From: Cytophagales bacterium
Lineage (GTDB): Bacteria > Bacteroidota > Bacteroidia > Cytophagales > Cyclobacteriaceae
Direction: 5' to 3'
Length of the DNA stretch: 64,000 bases
Assembly (NCBI GenBank): GCA_025359125.1
Contig: JANYHI010000051.1
Span: 19,355 to 83,354 of the forward strand
The first letter of the stretch is position 1; each line of letters begins with the position of its first letter. Positions 9,721-19,391 of this stretch are shown here, piece after piece. A program made the position numbers and the translations under genes. The notes under the pieces were generated by a model, which saw nothing but the letters and a program-made list of their open reading frames with translations, searched no databases and had not been told where the DNA came from.

Positions 9721-12700
9721 ATGAGTGAAGAACTTCTTAAGGCCGTGATTCAATTTTTTGCTATTGTAGCAAAGGAGAGAATTACGGAAGACGAGCGAGC
9801 AATTATCAAGGAGTTTTTATCCTTACATCTCAATCAGGAAGGTACACGCTACTATCTTTCATTGTTTGATGACTTCTGCAAAGCCAATAAGCGCACAGAA
9901 AATACTATAAGTGCCATTTCAAATGTTGATGAAGAGACAAAGGAATTTGTAGACGATTGGGCTCAAATCATGCAGATATCCAAGAAGGTGAATCAAGCAC
10001 TCACCATGCAACAGAAAGCAGTCTTGGTAATTAAAATCATTGAACTTGTTTTTGCAGATGATAATTTATCTGAGCGCCAGAGTAATCTGATCTTTTATAT
10101 TAGCGAAGCATTGAAATTACCGTCAAAAGATTTTCGTGCGATGCGTTCATTTGTAATCGGACATGATATTGAAGAGTTAGCATCTAAACATATTTTGATT
10201 ATTGATGAAGGTTCAGATGAAGTGAACTACCCTGGCCCTAGAATTACTGCTAAAAATCTGACTGGATTAATCGCTATACTAAGATTATCGGACATAGAGA
10301 CGTACTTTATTAAATACCTTGGCATTACCTCTCTTACGCTAAATAGTATTTCGCTTAAAAGCAGAAAGATAGATGTCTTTCCAACAGGTAGTACCATTAG
10401 AGGATCTAAGATTGATCCTATTTATTACAGCGATGTAGTAGGTAAATTTCTTTTTGAGGAAACGGACAATGAAATTAGTTTTGTTGCTGACCATCTTTTT
10501 TACCATTTCAAATCTGGTAGGGCTGGGTTGCAAAATGTAAACATTGCAGAAACAGGAGGGAAGCTAATTGGTTTGATGGGAGCCAGTGGTTCTGGCAAAT
10601 CTACTTTGTTTAGCGTATTGAATGGCTCAGAGAATCCTTCCAGTGGCAGAGTGTTGATTAACGGAATTGATATTCATAAACATTCTGAAAAACTAGAAGG
10701 TATTGTGGGATTCATTCCGCAAGATGATCTTCTGATGGAGGATCTAACGGTATTCGAAAATCTGTATTATAGTGCCCGCCTATGTTTTGGCCATTATACT
10801 CGACAGCAGTCTGCTGATTTGGTTGAGAAGGTTTTATTAAACTTAGGTCTTTCAGAAATTAGAAATTTAAAAGTGGGTTCTCCACTTGAGAAAACCATTA
10901 GCGGTGGTCAGCGTAAGCGTTTAAATATTGGCTTGGAACTTTTACGTGAGCCTACTATTCTATTTGTAGATGAGCCAACCTCTGGGTTGTCTTCTCGCGA
11001 TTCTGAAAACATCATGGACTTGTTGAAAGAACTTTCACTGAGAGGTAAAATGATTTTTGTGGTGATTCACCAACCCTCTTCAGACATATTTAAAATGTTT
11101 GATACACTTATCATTTTAGATGTGGGAGGCTTTCAAATTTATTATGGTAATCCTGCTGAGTCCGTAAATTATTTTCAAGACATAATTAACGCGGCAAACA
11201 AAACGCCAGGTGCCTGCCCCGAGTGTGGTAATATTAATCCCGAGCAGGTCTTTAATATTATTGAAACACGTGTGGTAAATGAATATGGAAGATTTACCCA
11301 CACACGAAAGGTATCTCCCGGTCAATGGTATCAATACTTCAAACAAAAAATAAAAATTCCAAAAATTGAAGAGATAAATGATCCACTTCCTGTAACTCAA
11401 AAAATACCTAACTGGTTTAAACAGCTTTGGATTTTCATTATTCGCGATGTACTTTCTAAGGTAGCGAACAAGCAATATGTAACCGTAAATTTATTACTCA
11501 CTCCGGTGCTGGCATTATTTATCGGGTACTTTGTAAAGTATTATGATGCCATTGGCGTAGAAAAGCCGCAGTACACATTCTTTCATAATTTCAATATCCC
11601 GGTCTACTTCTTTATGAGTATTGTGGTGGCCTTGTTTGTCGGCTTGATAGTAAGTGCAGAGGAGATTTTTCGCGACCGGAAAATTTTAAAGAGAGAAACG
11701 TATCTACACTTAAGTCGTAGCAGCTACTATATTTCTAAAGTTTCAATTCTCTTCATCTTGTCAGCCATTCAAACTATTTGCTTTATTCTGGTTGGCAATT
11801 GGCTACTAGAAATTCCAATTACCGAAATGAGGTATTGGCTTATTTTATTTTCGTGTGCGTGCTTTGCCAATATGCTCGGCTTAAATATTTCTTCTGCGTT
11901 TGATTCAGCCGTAACTATCTATATTCTTATTCCAATCCTTATCATTCCTCAACTATTGCTGAGCGGAGTGGTTATCAGTTTTGATAAATTTAATCCGAAG
12001 GTGGGGTCTCCTAATGGTATTCCTATACTAGGAGAAATGATGGCTTCACGCTGGGCCTTTGAAGCCTACATGGTTACTCAGTTTAAAGATAATCCTTATT
12101 CAAAACAATTTTACGAGCTCGATCAGAAACGTGCCATTGCCGACTACAAGCGCCTCTACTATTTACCTGCGTTGGAAACTAAATTAGCTTATATTCTTAA
12201 TCATAGAGGAGACTGGAGAAATCAATCTGAAACAAACCCTACTAAGTCAGCAATTAATCTTTTGCACAACGAAATCAAGAATGAACTAATCTATGTAGGA
12301 TCCGAGAAATTACCTGAAGTAGAGAATATTGCAATAGGAAAATTTGATTCAGTAACTTATAGTAAAGTGCATCAGTTCTTAATCACTCTAAAAGGTTATT
12401 ACGGTATTAGGTACAATCATGCTATGAATGAAAAAGAAAAATTGATGATGGAGAAAACCAGCACGCCAGAATTACAGAATGATTTTGAAGCAATGCGATT
12501 AAAATATCAGAATGAATCCGTCATGCGAATGGTAGAAAATTCGAATGATGCTGTTAGAATTGCCGAGTGGAGAGGGGAGTTAGTTCAAAAGATTTATCCG
12601 GTCTATTTCCAAGATCACCGTCCCAATCACTATTTTGACTTTAGAGAGAATTTTTATGTTCCGCAGAAATATTTTTTGGGAAGAAAATTTGATACGCTCT

Positions 12701-12822
12701 ACTTTAACATTGGTATTATTTGGACAATGACTGTTTTGCTTTACATAACTTTGTACTTTGAAGTTCTGAAGAAGTTTGTTCATGGTTTTGCCATGAGGAG
12801 AAAGTATAGGAACAAAGGCTAG
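9721..12822 (+). CDS. ABCG-like ABC transporter (ATPase + ABC-2 permease fusion) with N-terminal TerB-like domain
   Basis: Walker A GASGSGKST, signature ISGGQRKRLNIGLELL, Walker B TILFVDEPTSGLSS, C-terminal TM domain; N-terminal ~170 aa acidic helical TerB-like. Confidence 0.9.
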   Translation: MSEELLKAVIQFFAIVAKERITEDERAIIKEFLSLHLNQEGTRYYLSLFDDFCKANKRTENTISAISNVDEETKEFVDDWAQIMQISKKVNQALTMQQKAVLVIKIIELVFADDNLSERQSNLIFYISEALKLPSKDFRAMRSFVIGHDIEELASKHILIIDEGSDEVNYPGPRITAKNLTGLIAILRLSDIETYFIKYLGITSLTLNSISLKSRKIDVFPTGSTIRGSKIDPIYYSDVVGKFLFEETDNEISFVADHLFYHFKSGRAGLQNVNIAETGGKLIGLMGASGSGKSTLFSVLNGSENPSSGRVLINGIDIHKHSEKLEGIVGFIPQDDLLMEDLTVFENLYYSARLCFGHYTRQQSADLVEKVLLNLGLSEIRNLKVGSPLEKTISGGQRKRLNIGLELLREPTILFVDEPTSGLSSRDSENIMDLLKELSLRGKMIFVVIHQPSSDIFKMFDTLIILDVGGFQIYYGNPAESVNYFQDIINAANKTPGACPECGNINPEQVFNIIETRVVNEYGRFTHTRKVSPGQWYQYFKQKIKIPKIEEINDPLPVTQKIPNWFKQLWIFIIRDVLSKVANKQYVTVNLLLTPVLALFIGYFVKYYDAIGVEKPQYTFFHNFNIPVYFFMSIVVALFVGLIVSAEEIFRDRKILKRETYLHLSRSSYYISKVSILFILSAIQTICFILVGNWLLEIPITEMRYWLILFSCACFANMLGLNISSAFDSAVTIYILIPILIIPQLLLSGVVISFDKFNPKVGSPNGIPILGEMMASRWAFEAYMVTQFKDNPYSKQFYELDQKRAIADYKRLYYLPALETKLAYILNHRGDWRNQSETNPTKSAINLLHNEIKNELIYVGSEKLPEVENIAIGKFDSVTYSKVHQFLITLKGYYGIRYNHAMNEKEKLMMEKTSTPELQNDFEAMRLKYQNESVMRMVENSNDAVRIAEWRGELVQKIYPVYFQDHRPNHYFDFRENFYVPQKYFLGRKFDTLYFNIGIIWTMTVLLYITLYFEVLKKFVHGFAMRRKYRNKG

Positions 12823-12859
12823 ATTTAAAACTGTATTTCTATAAATTAACCAACTGTAT

Positions 12860-13303
12860 ATGAAAAATTTACTCTTGCTAATGATTGCTATAAGCCTATT
12901 AGGATTATCTAGCTGCGATAAATCCAAATCAGACTCGAAAGATGTTACCTCTGTAGATTCAGATGAATGGAAAGAAATGGATTCTTTCCACCTGATTATG
13001 GCAGATGCATTTCATCCTTACAAAGACTCAGCAAACCTAGCCCCCGTAAAAAAATTGGCAGAAGACATGGCGATGGAAGCTAACAAATGGGCATCTGCAC
13101 CACTGCCCGAAAAAGTAAACAATGGTGATGTAAAGCAAAGCCTCAACAAGTTAAAAGAAGATACTCATGCGTTATCTGAATTAGTAAAGTCTGGAGCCGA
13201 TGATGCTACTATTAGTACTGCACTTAATTCTCTTCACGATAGTTTCCATGGAATTATGGAAGCTTGGCACAAGGGAGGAGAAAACCATCAGCACAGTCAC
13301 TAA
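12860..13303 (+). CDS. small putative lipoprotein of unknown function
   Basis: Lipobox LGLSSC after a hydrophobic leader; His-rich C-terminus (HKGGENHQHSH). Confidence 0.7.
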   Translation: MKNLLLLMIAISLLGLSSCDKSKSDSKDVTSVDSDEWKEMDSFHLIMADAFHPYKDSANLAPVKKLAEDMAMEANKWASAPLPEKVNNGDVKQSLNKLKEDTHALSELVKSGADDATISTALNSLHDSFHGIMEAWHKGGENHQHSH

Positions 13304-13313
13304 GTAATTTTCA

Positions 13314-14231
13314 GTGAAGCAAGAGTCGAGACTAATGGTGGCATGGGCAGAATCCTATGTGTTGCCACTACCTTCCAATCATCGGTTTCCGATGAGTAAA
13401 TATGAGCTACTTCCACAGCAACTTTTATATGAAGGTACATTAGCACCCTCGAACTTCTTCGCACCTAAACTAGCAGAAGAGGAATGGATTACCAATACGC
13501 ATTTGGCTGACTATTGGAATCGCTTAAATAATCTCGCGTTAGAGCCTAAAGAAATAAGACGTACGGGATTTCCGCTTACAAGAGATTTGGTAAGTCGTGA
13601 AGTGCTTATTGCCAGCGGAACGATTCAATGCGCATTATTTGCGTTGCAGCACGGTGTATCCATGAACATAGCTGGAGGTACACATCATGCATTTACCAAC
13701 AAAGGCGAAGGGTTTTGCTTGCTAAACGATATGGCAATTGCTAGTAACTACTTGTTGCACCACAAGCTTGTTAAGCAAATTTTGGTAGTTGATTTAGATG
13801 TTCATCAGGGAAATGGAACGGCTGAAATATTTAGAAATAATTCCAGCGTGTTTACCTTTTCAATGCATGGAACAAATAATTATCCTTTGTACAAAGAAAA
13901 TTCTGACTTAGATATAGGCCTTGCGGATTTTACAAATACAGATTTTTATTTGAAGACGTTGGATTTGAATTTAAAAAATCTAATTGATCAGTTACAGCCT
14001 GATTTTATTTTCTTTCAGTCTGGTGTAGATATTTTAGATACTGATAAGCTAGGTAAACTTAGCGTTACTCGCGAAGGATGTAAACTGCGCGATCGAATGG
14101 TAATGGAAGTTGCTAAGCAAAATAGAATTCCCTTGGTAGCATCAATGGGTGGAGGCTACTCACCCAATTTAAAAGATATTATGGAAGCGCACGCCAATAC
14201 GTATCGGTTAGCACAAGAGATATTTTTTTAA
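13314..14231 (+). CDS. histone deacetylase family protein (class II-like deacetylase)
   Basis: GGTHHAFTNKGEGFCLLNDMAIA, DLDVHQGNGTAEIF, QSGVD, MGGGY metal/catalytic motifs; GTG start or ATG at 13335. Confidence 0.92.
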   Translation: MKQESRLMVAWAESYVLPLPSNHRFPMSKYELLPQQLLYEGTLAPSNFFAPKLAEEEWITNTHLADYWNRLNNLALEPKEIRRTGFPLTRDLVSREVLIASGTIQCALFALQHGVSMNIAGGTHHAFTNKGEGFCLLNDMAIASNYLLHHKLVKQILVVDLDVHQGNGTAEIFRNNSSVFTFSMHGTNNYPLYKENSDLDIGLADFTNTDFYLKTLDLNLKNLIDQLQPDFIFFQSGVDILDTDKLGKLSVTREGCKLRDRMVMEVAKQNRIPLVASMGGGYSPNLKDIMEAHANTYRLAQEIFF

Positions 14232-14239
14232 AAAACCTA

Positions 14240-14887
14240 TTATTCTAGTTTTTTCTTTAGTTCAGAACGAAAGATAATATCCCAGAGAATGGATGTTACA
14301 CCGTAGCCATTATCGGCATCTGTGTAGTGGTGCATCATGTGATGTTGCTTTAATTTCTTCAAGATAGGATTAGTAAAATTACCATGATGAAAAGCATAAT
14401 GACACATGTCGTAACATAAGTATCCAGTTAAGAAAGCTGCAAAAAAAGTATTCAAATAAACAACTGGAACAAAACTTCTGAATAGAAAATAAAATAATAA
14501 TGCCAACGGAATACTAACGGAAGGAGGGAGCACTAAACGAAGAGCATCGTTGGGATAATCGTGATGCACGCCATGAAATATAAAGTGTAATTTTTTACCC
14601 CATTCAGAATTCGGAACGAAATGAAATACAAATCTGTGAAGTACATATTCTGTTAATGTCCAAACCAACAATCCCGCTAAAATGCATAAAATATATCCCG
14701 AAGTGGTTAGCCCTCCGATTGTAAATCCTTTCCATACAAAATAAATAATGGTAGGAATGAATAAAAAAAGAGGTACGGTGAAATGAACTTTAGAAAGACT
14801 TTCCAACCAGCTGCTAGAAAACATTCTAGTCGACTCTGTAGAGTTTGAAACAAAATTCTTCATGACGCTTCGTATTTCTTTACTCAT
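14240..14887 (-). CDS. sterol desaturase/fatty acid hydroxylase family protein
   Basis: Histidine boxes HRFVFH, HGVHHDYP, HYAFHHG, HHMMHH; ORF extends to 14914, internal Met chosen. Confidence 0.88.
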   Translation of the reverse strand: MSKEIRSVMKNFVSNSTESTRMFSSSWLESLSKVHFTVPLFLFIPTIIYFVWKGFTIGGLTTSGYILCILAGLLVWTLTEYVLHRFVFHFVPNSEWGKKLHFIFHGVHHDYPNDALRLVLPPSVSIPLALLFYFLFRSFVPVVYLNTFFAAFLTGYLCYDMCHYAFHHGNFTNPILKKLKQHHMMHHYTDADNGYGVTSILWDIIFRSELKKKLE

Positions 14888-14936
14888 TAAAAGGCAAAGA
14901 TAAAGATTTAACAATAAAGTAAACAGTTAAAATCTT

Positions 14937-15914
14937 TTAGGCGAGCACAGTTTTCCTTTTGTCTAGAAAATCCCAAACTAAACTGCTGGCTCCTAAAATT
15001 GGCGCGGCTTGATTCTGCATTGCAGATGGTAACACTTTTATCTTCCCGCGGAATAATGGCATCAGATTGGCCTCCATATGTTTGATGGTAGGCTTAAAAA
15101 TTAAATCACCGGCTTGGGCTAATCCTCCAAATAAGAAGATTGCTTCTGGATCGGTATGCACTGCTGTTTCGGCCAGCTTCATTCCTAAGATTCTACCAGT
15201 ATATTCGTACGCTTCCTTAGCAACAATATCTCCACGCAATGCGGCTTCAGTAATCATTTTTGTATTTAGCAGATCGAAGCTAATTCCTCTTAATTCGCTC
15301 GGCTCTAGATGGTCGGCCAATAGTTTATAAACAGTTCTTTTTATACCGGTAGCAGATACGTAGGTTTCAAGGCAGCCTCTCTTTCCGCAATTGCAATAGC
15401 GGCCGGCAGGATTAACTGAGGTGTGTCCTACTTCGCCTGCAATTCCATGATGTCCGTTTAATAATATCCCTCCGCAAACAAACCCACTTCCTAGCCCAGT
15501 ACCCAGTGTGATCACGACAAAATCTTTCATGTTTTTGGCATTACCGTAAATCATTTCGCCAACCGCAGCCGCGTTTGCATCGTTTGTTAGAATGCAGGTA
15601 ACATTAAATTCATCTGTAAACATTTTGGCCAATGGAAGAACTCCCTTCCACTTTAAATTGGTGGCACGCTCAATGTTTCCGGTGTAATAATTTCCGTTGG
15701 CGGCTCCTATTCCAATACCCACTATTTTTGAGTTTCCCGGAAGTTGTTTAACGCCTTCCCGTAAGGCAATAGTCATTCCATCAAAGTAATCTTGAAACTC
15801 TTCAAATTTAGTGGTTGGAATATTTCCTTGAAAGTAAACGTGCCCATTACGATCAACAATTCCATATTTGGTATTAGTTCCGCCTATATCAATGCCAACC
15901 GTAAGCTCTGTCAT
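14937..15914 (-). CDS. ROK family sugar kinase (glucokinase-like)
   Basis: DIGGTNTKYG ATP motif, GHTSVNPAGRYCNCGKRGCLETY ROK zinc signature. Confidence 0.92.
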   Translation of the reverse strand: MTELTVGIDIGGTNTKYGIVDRNGHVYFQGNIPTTKFEEFQDYFDGMTIALREGVKQLPGNSKIVGIGIGAANGNYYTGNIERATNLKWKGVLPLAKMFTDEFNVTCILTNDANAAAVGEMIYGNAKNMKDFVVITLGTGLGSGFVCGGILLNGHHGIAGEVGHTSVNPAGRYCNCGKRGCLETYVSATGIKRTVYKLLADHLEPSELRGISFDLLNTKMITEAALRGDIVAKEAYEYTGRILGMKLAETAVHTDPEAIFLFGGLAQAGDLIFKPTIKHMEANLMPLFRGKIKVLPSAMQNQAAPILGASSLVWDFLDKRKTVLA

Positions 15915-15923
15915 ACTACTTTA

Positions 15924-16907
15924 TTAGATAGAAAGTATTTTTGCGATTCTTAAAGACTCATTATCGATTTCATGATGGTGAGCCATGATAGTATTGAAAT
16001 CGTTATACACAATTTTTCCATTTTGAATTCCCACCATCACATCATTTCTTCCTGCTAATAAACCCTCTACAGACGCCACGCCCATTTTACTTGCTAATAC
16101 TCTATCGAAATATGTTGGAGTTCCACCGCGCTGCAAGTGGCCGAGTATGGTTACTTTAATATCGAAGTAATTATTTCGTTTAGAAAATTTTTCGGCTAAT
16201 TCAATAGCTCCACCAATTTTACTTCCTTCAGCAACCACAATCAAACTAGATTTTTTGTTTGTTTTACCACCTTCATCTAATTTGGCAAAGAGATCATCCA
16301 TGGTGATAGATTCCTCTGGAAGGATGGTGGCAACCGCTCCTCCTGCTATTCCACAATTAATGGCAATGTAACCTGAGTTTCTACCCATTACTTCAATGAA
16401 GAAAAGCCTGTTGTGCGAAATTGCTGTATCTCTAATTTTGTCGATGGCCTCAACGGCAGTGTTAGTAGCGGTATCAAAACCAATAGTAAAATCTGTTCCG
16501 GCTAAATCATTATCAATAGTTCCGGGTATGCAGATAGAAGGAACTTTGAACTCTTCATAAAACTTATGAAGTCCGGTAAATGTGCCATCGCCACCAATTG
16601 CTACGAGTGAATCAATTCCATTCTTCTTCAAATTCTGAAAGGCTTTTTCTCTTCCTTCTCGGGTACGGAATTCTTGACTTCTTGCGGTTTTAAGTATTGT
16701 TCCGCCACGTTGAATAATATTGCCGACAGATCGCGCCCCAAGTTTTACTATGTCTCCGCTTATCATGCCTTCATACCCTTGCATGATTCCGTAAACTTCT
16801 TTTTTGTAATAGATAGATGCACGAACCACAGCACGAATGGCTGCATTCATTCCGGGGGCATCTCCGCCCGAGGTGAATACGCCAATCTTAGAAATATTAT
16901 TTTCCAT
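15924..16907 (-). CDS. pfkA: 6-phosphofructokinase
   Basis: GVFTSGGDAPGMNAAIR, GGDGTFTG, PGTIDNDLAGTD, GHLQRGGTPTYFDR; ORF extends to 16928, start at internal Met. Confidence 0.97.
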   Translation of the reverse strand: MENNISKIGVFTSGGDAPGMNAAIRAVVRASIYYKKEVYGIMQGYEGMISGDIVKLGARSVGNIIQRGGTILKTARSQEFRTREGREKAFQNLKKNGIDSLVAIGGDGTFTGLHKFYEEFKVPSICIPGTIDNDLAGTDFTIGFDTATNTAVEAIDKIRDTAISHNRLFFIEVMGRNSGYIAINCGIAGGAVATILPEESITMDDLFAKLDEGGKTNKKSSLIVVAEGSKIGGAIELAEKFSKRNNYFDIKVTILGHLQRGGTPTYFDRVLASKMGVASVEGLLAGRNDVMVGIQNGKIVYNDFNTIMAHHHEIDNESLRIAKILSI

Positions 16908-16978
16908 TCTTTGATTTAAGGTTGCCAAAAATAGTGGATGATGGCCACTTTACAAGAATGTTATTCTATTGTGATGAT

Positions 16979-18631
16979 TTAATTATTTTTCAATCGTTTG
17001 AAATAGTTAATCAGGCCATTAGTTGAGGAATCGTGAGATGAGATTGCATCAGAGGAACTTAACTCAGGAAGGATTTTTTTCGCTAATACTTTCCCTAATT
17101 CCACCCCCCACTGGTCGAAGCTGAAAATATTCCAGATGATTCCTTGCACAAAAATTTTATGCTCATACAAAGCTATTAGGCTGCCTAGTGTTTGCGGGTC
17201 AAGTTTTTTGAACATAATGGAATTGGTTGGCTTATTGCCACTGAACACTCGATACGGTTTATGAAAGCGAATATCTTCAGTAGAGAATCCTTGAGCTTTT
17301 AGTTCTGTGTCAACTTCTTCTTCCGTTTTCCCCATCATCAACGCTTCGGTTTGCGCAAAGTAATTCGAGAGCAATTTATCATGATGATCGCTCAATGGAT
17401 TTTGACTGATTGCTGGCGCGATAAAATCGCAAGGAATAATTTTAGTGCCTTGATGAATTAATTGGTAGAAGGCGTGCTGCCCGTTGGTGCCGGGCTCTCC
17501 CCAAATAACCGGACCGGTTTGGTAATGAACACCGTTGCCCGAGCGATCGACAGATTTGCCGTTGCTCTCCATATTGCCTTGTTGAAAATAGGCCGCGAAG
17601 CGATGTAGGTATTGATCGTAAGGTAAGATAGCTTCTGAAGATGCATCGAAGAAATTTACATACCAGATTCCAAGCAGTGCGAGAATGACTGGAATATTTT
17701 TTTCAAACGGTGTTTTTTGAAAATGTTGATCTGCTCTATAGGCGCCTTTTAATAGTTCATCAAAATTTTCATAACCGATAGTACAAGCAATTGATAAACC
17801 GATAGAAGACCACAATGAATAGCGGCCACCCACCCAATCCCAAAATTCAAACATGTTTTCTGGCGCAATGCCAAAAGCAGTTACCGATTTTGTGTTGGTA
17901 GAAACAGCAACAAAATGCTTGGCTACATCTCCTTTACTATTGGATTTATTCATGAACCAAGTCTTAGCCGACTCGGCATTAGTCATCGTTTCTTGAGTAG
18001 AAAAAGTTTTGGAAGCGATGATGAAAAGCGTTGTCTCGGGATTTAGATGTTTAGTAACCTCGGCAATATGAGTGCCATCTACATTCGATACAAAGTGAGG
18101 GGTAATATTTTTGTGATAAGGTTTGAGTGCTTCGCAAACCATTAGCGGCCCCAAGTCCGATCCACCAATTCCAATATTAACAATATCTGTAATGGCTTTG
18201 CCAGTATATCCTTTCCACTCGCCACTAATAAGTTTGTCAGAGAAAGATTTCATCTGACTTAATACCTTCTTTACATTTGGCATTACATCTTCACCGTCTG
18301 CAAATACGGATTCAGCTGATTTATTTCTTAATGCCGTGTGCAGAACTGATCTTCCCTCTGTTTGATTAATTCTATCTCCTTTAAACATAGAATCGATGGC
18401 CGATTCTAATTCAACTTCTTTTGCCAGTTCAAGTAGTAGATCAATTGTTTCCTGATTGATGATATTTTTAGAATAGTCGACTAGTATGTCGTCTAATTTG
18501 AGAGTAAATTTTTCAAAGCGAGTTGGATCTTCGTCAAATAATTCTCGCAAGTGAGTTGCTTGCATCATTAAAAAATGAGTGGTAAGCTTTTGCCACGCGT
18601 TGGTTTCAGAGGGGTTGATAGATGAAAGCAT
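16979..18631 (-). CDS. pgi: glucose-6-phosphate isomerase
   Basis: [63 protein letters not shown]. Confidence 0.98.
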   Translation of the reverse strand: MLSSINPSETNAWQKLTTHFLMMQATHLRELFDEDPTRFEKFTLKLDDILVDYSKNIINQETIDLLLELAKEVELESAIDSMFKGDRINQTEGRSVLHTALRNKSAESVFADGEDVMPNVKKVLSQMKSFSDKLISGEWKGYTGKAITDIVNIGIGGSDLGPLMVCEALKPYHKNITPHFVSNVDGTHIAEVTKHLNPETTLFIIASKTFSTQETMTNAESAKTWFMNKSNSKGDVAKHFVAVSTNTKSVTAFGIAPENMFEFWDWVGGRYSLWSSIGLSIACTIGYENFDELLKGAYRADQHFQKTPFEKNIPVILALLGIWYVNFFDASSEAILPYDQYLHRFAAYFQQGNMESNGKSVDRSGNGVHYQTGPVIWGEPGTNGQHAFYQLIHQGTKIIPCDFIAPAISQNPLSDHHDKLLSNYFAQTEALMMGKTEEEVDTELKAQGFSTEDIRFHKPYRVFSGNKPTNSIMFKKLDPQTLGSLIALYEHKIFVQGIIWNIFSFDQWGVELGKVLAKKILPELSSSDAISSHDSSTNGLINYFKRLKNN

Positions 18632-18684
18632 ATGTATTTGTTTGCGGGCAAAAATACATAAGAATTGGCAGGATTAAAGTGTGA

Positions 18685-19092
18685 TCAACCTCCTACAACT
18701 TTTTTTAGATTCTCTATCAGTCCTTCCCACAAATCTTGTAGTTCATCCAAATCATCCAAATCAGAATAATCTGTAATTTTCAAAAAAGTAGTTTGCGTCA
18801 GTTCGTTTACCTCTAGGCGAAGCTCGAAGTAGGAGGGGTCTTTTTCATCAATTTTGTTTTCCGGCAAGTATTCAAATTTCGCAAAGTGATTGGTGCGGTG
18901 AGAAACTAATTTCGCCTTATGCTCTTCATGATCCCACAAAAACGTAAAAACTTTTTCAGGACTGATTCTTACGTCATCGGCAAACCACTCAGAAAGTCCG
19001 CTGGCTGAATCGATGTAAGGATAAAGCATTTTAACAGACGCATGGATTTCAAAATCCGTGGTGAAGAGTGTTTTTTTTGTCGCGGTTGTCAT
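18685..19092 (-). CDS. START-like/SRPBCC (AHSA1-like) domain protein
   Basis: Short START-like fold pattern, 'SGLSEWFADDVRI...FTFLWDHEEHKAKL'. Confidence 0.75.
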   Translation of the reverse strand: MTTATKKTLFTTDFEIHASVKMLYPYIDSASGLSEWFADDVRISPEKVFTFLWDHEEHKAKLVSHRTNHFAKFEYLPENKIDEKDPSYFELRLEVNELTQTTFLKITDYSDLDDLDELQDLWEGLIENLKKVVGG

Positions 19093-19213
19093 GCTGTTTG
19101 TATTTGATTTTAAGATAAATCAAAATTATCGCAACAACAAGCGAAGGTATTTAACTTTATTTTTTGCGTTAGGATAAAAAAATTAAGCAGCCTGTTGAAA
19201 GCTGCTTATCTAG

Positions 19214-19287
19214 TAGCGCGGGGGGGAGTTGAACCCCCGACCTTTGGGTTATGAATCCAACGCTCTAACCACCTGAGCTACCGCGCC
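19214..19287 (-). tRNA. tRNA-Met (CAT anticodon)
   Basis: Reverse complement ggcgcggtagctcaggtggttagagcgttggattCATaacccaaaggtcgggggttcaactcccccccgcgcta folds as a cloverleaf; acceptor GGCGCGG/CCGCGCT. CAT could also be Ile2. Confidence 0.92.
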
Positions 19288-19391
19288 ATTTCTTTTGGGA
19301 GCGCAAATCTATAAACTTTTCACATTACCATCATAAATCTTATCAAAAAGCAATTGGCTTTATTTTTGACGTAAGTTTGCAACCTGTGACT

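Noticed and set aside
11116-11475. 119-aa minus-strand ORF inside the ABC transporter gene
   Set aside because: Antisense overlap with a well-supported coding region.
12580-12927. 115-aa minus-strand ORF spanning the ABC gene end and lipoprotein start
   Set aside because: Overlaps two better-supported plus-strand genes; no domain signal.
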